Source of the DNA: Candidatus Aminicenantota bacterium
GTDB taxonomy: Bacteria > Acidobacteriota > Aminicenantia > UBA2199
DNA: 15,837 bases
Direction: 5' to 3'
Assembly (NCBI GenBank): GCA_020355945.1
Contig: CP070627.1
Coordinates: 6,535,386 to 6,551,222, forward strand
The stretch's first letter is position 1. Each line of letters opens with the position of its first letter. Positions 14,741-15,837 of the stretch are shown piece after piece. The notes under the pieces are model-generated. The model had not been told where the DNA came from and made no database searches. It saw only the letters and a list, made by a program, of their open reading frames with translations. A program made the position numbers and the translations under genes.

Positions 14741-15837
14741 AATACCATTTCCTCCATTTCCTGCCCGGGGGTTATCTCTTCAACATTGGCCCAATGAATG
14801 GCTTTGATTAGAGGCGATATTTCACTGATGGTGGGATTCCTGAATATTTCTACCAACTCTATTTTCGCGTCTAACTCTTGATGTATTTTGGCCACCATGG
14901 TAGTTGCTTTTAACGAATGACCGCCCAGTTCGAAGAAATTATCGTGGATACTGATTTCTTGTTCTTCTATTCCCAATAATTGAGACCATATTTCTACCAG
15001 TTTTTTTTCTACTTTACTGCCGGGGGGTACAATAACCCGTTCCTCCCGGGCACTTAATCCCGGGTCAGGAAGTTTTTCCCGGTCTACTTTCCCGTTGGGC
15101 ATTAAGGGTAAACTGTCCAATACCACGAACCTGGGGATCATATATTGTGGTAACTCCCTGCTGAGGTGGCGCTTGATAACCGCTGTCTCGATGTCATTCA
15201 TTGCCACATAGGCTGCCAGGTATTTTTGTCGGGCCTTATCCTCCTTGACTACCACCACACATTCTCTCACACCAGGGACAGCCAGTATTTTACTCTCTAT
15301 TTCCCCGGGTTCGACGCGGAACCCGCGAACCTTTACCAGGAAATCCTTCCTGCCCCTGAGCTCGATATTCCCGTCCGGGAGCCAACGGCCAATATCCCCG
15401 GAACGGTAAAGCTTTATTTCCGATAACTCCGGGTGTTGGAACAATTTTTGATCCGTTAATTCTTTATTATTGATGTATCCTAATAGTTCTGACTTTCCTG
15501 CCACGGACAGCTCACCATATACGCCTATGGGAACCGGGTTAAGGTGCTGGTCCAGTATAAATATCTTTACATTGCTGATGGGTTTTCCCGCCGGGGGGAT
15601 AGGCGTTTGAGCGGCAGTGGAGGCGTCGAAGGTGTAAGAGGTGACCACGTGCATCTCCGTAGAACCATAATGGTTATGGAGCTTTAAGTAAGGATTCGAA
15701 TCCAGGAATCGCTTCAGACCGGATGTCACTTTCAACTGCTCCCCGGCAGTGATAATATGTTTTAAATTGTGTCTAAAGTCACGGTCCCAACGGCCCGACT
15801 CATTGAATAAAAAATTAAGATAAGAAAAAGGTAAAAA
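14737..15837 (-). CDS. NRPS, C-terminal part: adenylation and carrier domain (5' end beyond window)
   Basis: The frame is open to the window edge, giving 366 residues. A TTG near 15735 could be taken for a start, but the 34 codons upstream of it are clearly A domain (FLPFSYLNFLFNE, then HIITAGEQLKVT), so the gene continues outside. Motifs: HYGSTE of the A5 region, YRSGDIGRW (A7), RGFRVEPGEIE (A8), MPNGKVDREKLP (A10), then the carrier motif LGGHS with Ser308 of this fragment. The protein stops about 45 residues later in an acidic tail, EEITPGQEMEEMVL. Its A domain differs from A1-A3: FLPF before the hinge, HNHYGSTEMHVV at A5, GRKDF rather than GRIDH at A8. It may therefore belong to another A-domain clade; the substrate is not assigned. 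It should pass its aminoacyl or peptidyl chain to C1 of the next protein. Confidence 0.93.
   Translation of the reverse strand, partial: FLPFSYLNFLFNESGRWDRDFRHNLKHIITAGEQLKVTSGLKRFLDSNPYLKLHNHYGSTEMHVVTSYTFDASTAAQTPIPPAGKPISNVKIFILDQHLNPVPIGVYGELSVAGKSELLGYINNKELTDQKLFQHPELSEIKLYRSGDIGRWLPDGNIELRGRKDFLVKVRGFRVEPGEIESKILAVPGVRECVVVVKEDKARQKYLAAYVAMNDIETAVIKRHLSRELPQYMIPRFVVLDSLPLMPNGKVDREKLPDPGLSAREERVIVPPGSKVEKKLVEIWSQLLGIEEQEISIHDNFFELGGHSLKATTMVAKIHQELDAKIELVEIFRNPTISEISPLIKAIHWANVEEITPGQEMEEMVL
14751..14755 (-). promoter_or_regulatory. Shine-Dalgarno GGAGG for the megasynthase, inside the upstream gene
   Basis: The minus strand reads GGAGG 10 nt upstream of the ATG at 14740, within the last codons of the upstream A-T gene (Glu-Glu-Met). 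The spacing is slightly long but acceptable, and with the ATGA overlap it supports this start. Confidence 0.6.

Noticed and set aside
15733..15735. TTG as a start codon for the upstream NRPS gene
   Set aside because: The frame continues upstream through conserved A-domain sequence (FLPFSYLNFLFNE) to the window edge, so the true start is outside.

Overview
The window reads as part of a natural-product biosynthesis operon from a Gram-negative bacterium, moderately AT-rich by eye. All supported genes lie on the minus strand, so the operon runs from high to low coordinates, and both ends are cut by the window. The sequence has no species marker. A DUF5916-type outer-membrane protein points to a diderm. 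NRPS genes full of short in-frame repeats resemble what I recall of Candidatus Aminicenantes and other Acidobacteriota-like lineages, but that placement is a weak inference.

Layout in transcription order: (1) 15837-14737, the 3' end of an NRPS gene (A domain, carrier domain, short acidic tail). (2) 14740-1601, a 4379-residue NRPS-PKS megasynthase joined to gene 1 by an ATGA overlap, with order TubC-type docking domain, C-A-T, C-A-T, C-A-T, KS-AT-T. (3) After a 19-bp gap with a strong AGGAGG site, 1581-1, the first 527 codons of a secreted protein with a CBM9-like domain and DUF5916 barrel. No promoter, terminator, tRNA, rRNA, CRISPR array or plus-strand gene is supported, and no gene-free stretch exceeds 19 bp.

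The predicted route is: the residue loaded on the upstream A-T, then an unassigned residue (A1), isoleucine (A2, a code I recall as a classical Ile code), a probably basic residue such as lysine (A3), then one C2 extension by KS-AT-T. That module has no KR, DH or ER, and there is no TE, R or terminal C domain. The chain should end as a beta-keto thioester whose release or further extension depends on a protein not seen here.

The most unusual signal is not a gene. The megasynthase reading frame is studded with short palindromes and short tandem repeats. One palindrome occurs three times, each time encoding GTRGLAPL, in a C-domain loop, an A-domain loop and the KS-AT linker. A second occurs in C2 and C3 within an 81-bp near-identical block, at the same loop that carries the first family in C1. 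A third sits in A1 at the loop where A2 carries the first family. Tandem arrays with 7-, 8- and 9-bp units sit in other loops of A2, A3 and AT. Catalytic motifs are intact. This looks like in-frame colonisation of tolerant loops by dispersed repeats, reminiscent of Rickettsia palindromic elements but in a modular synthetase.
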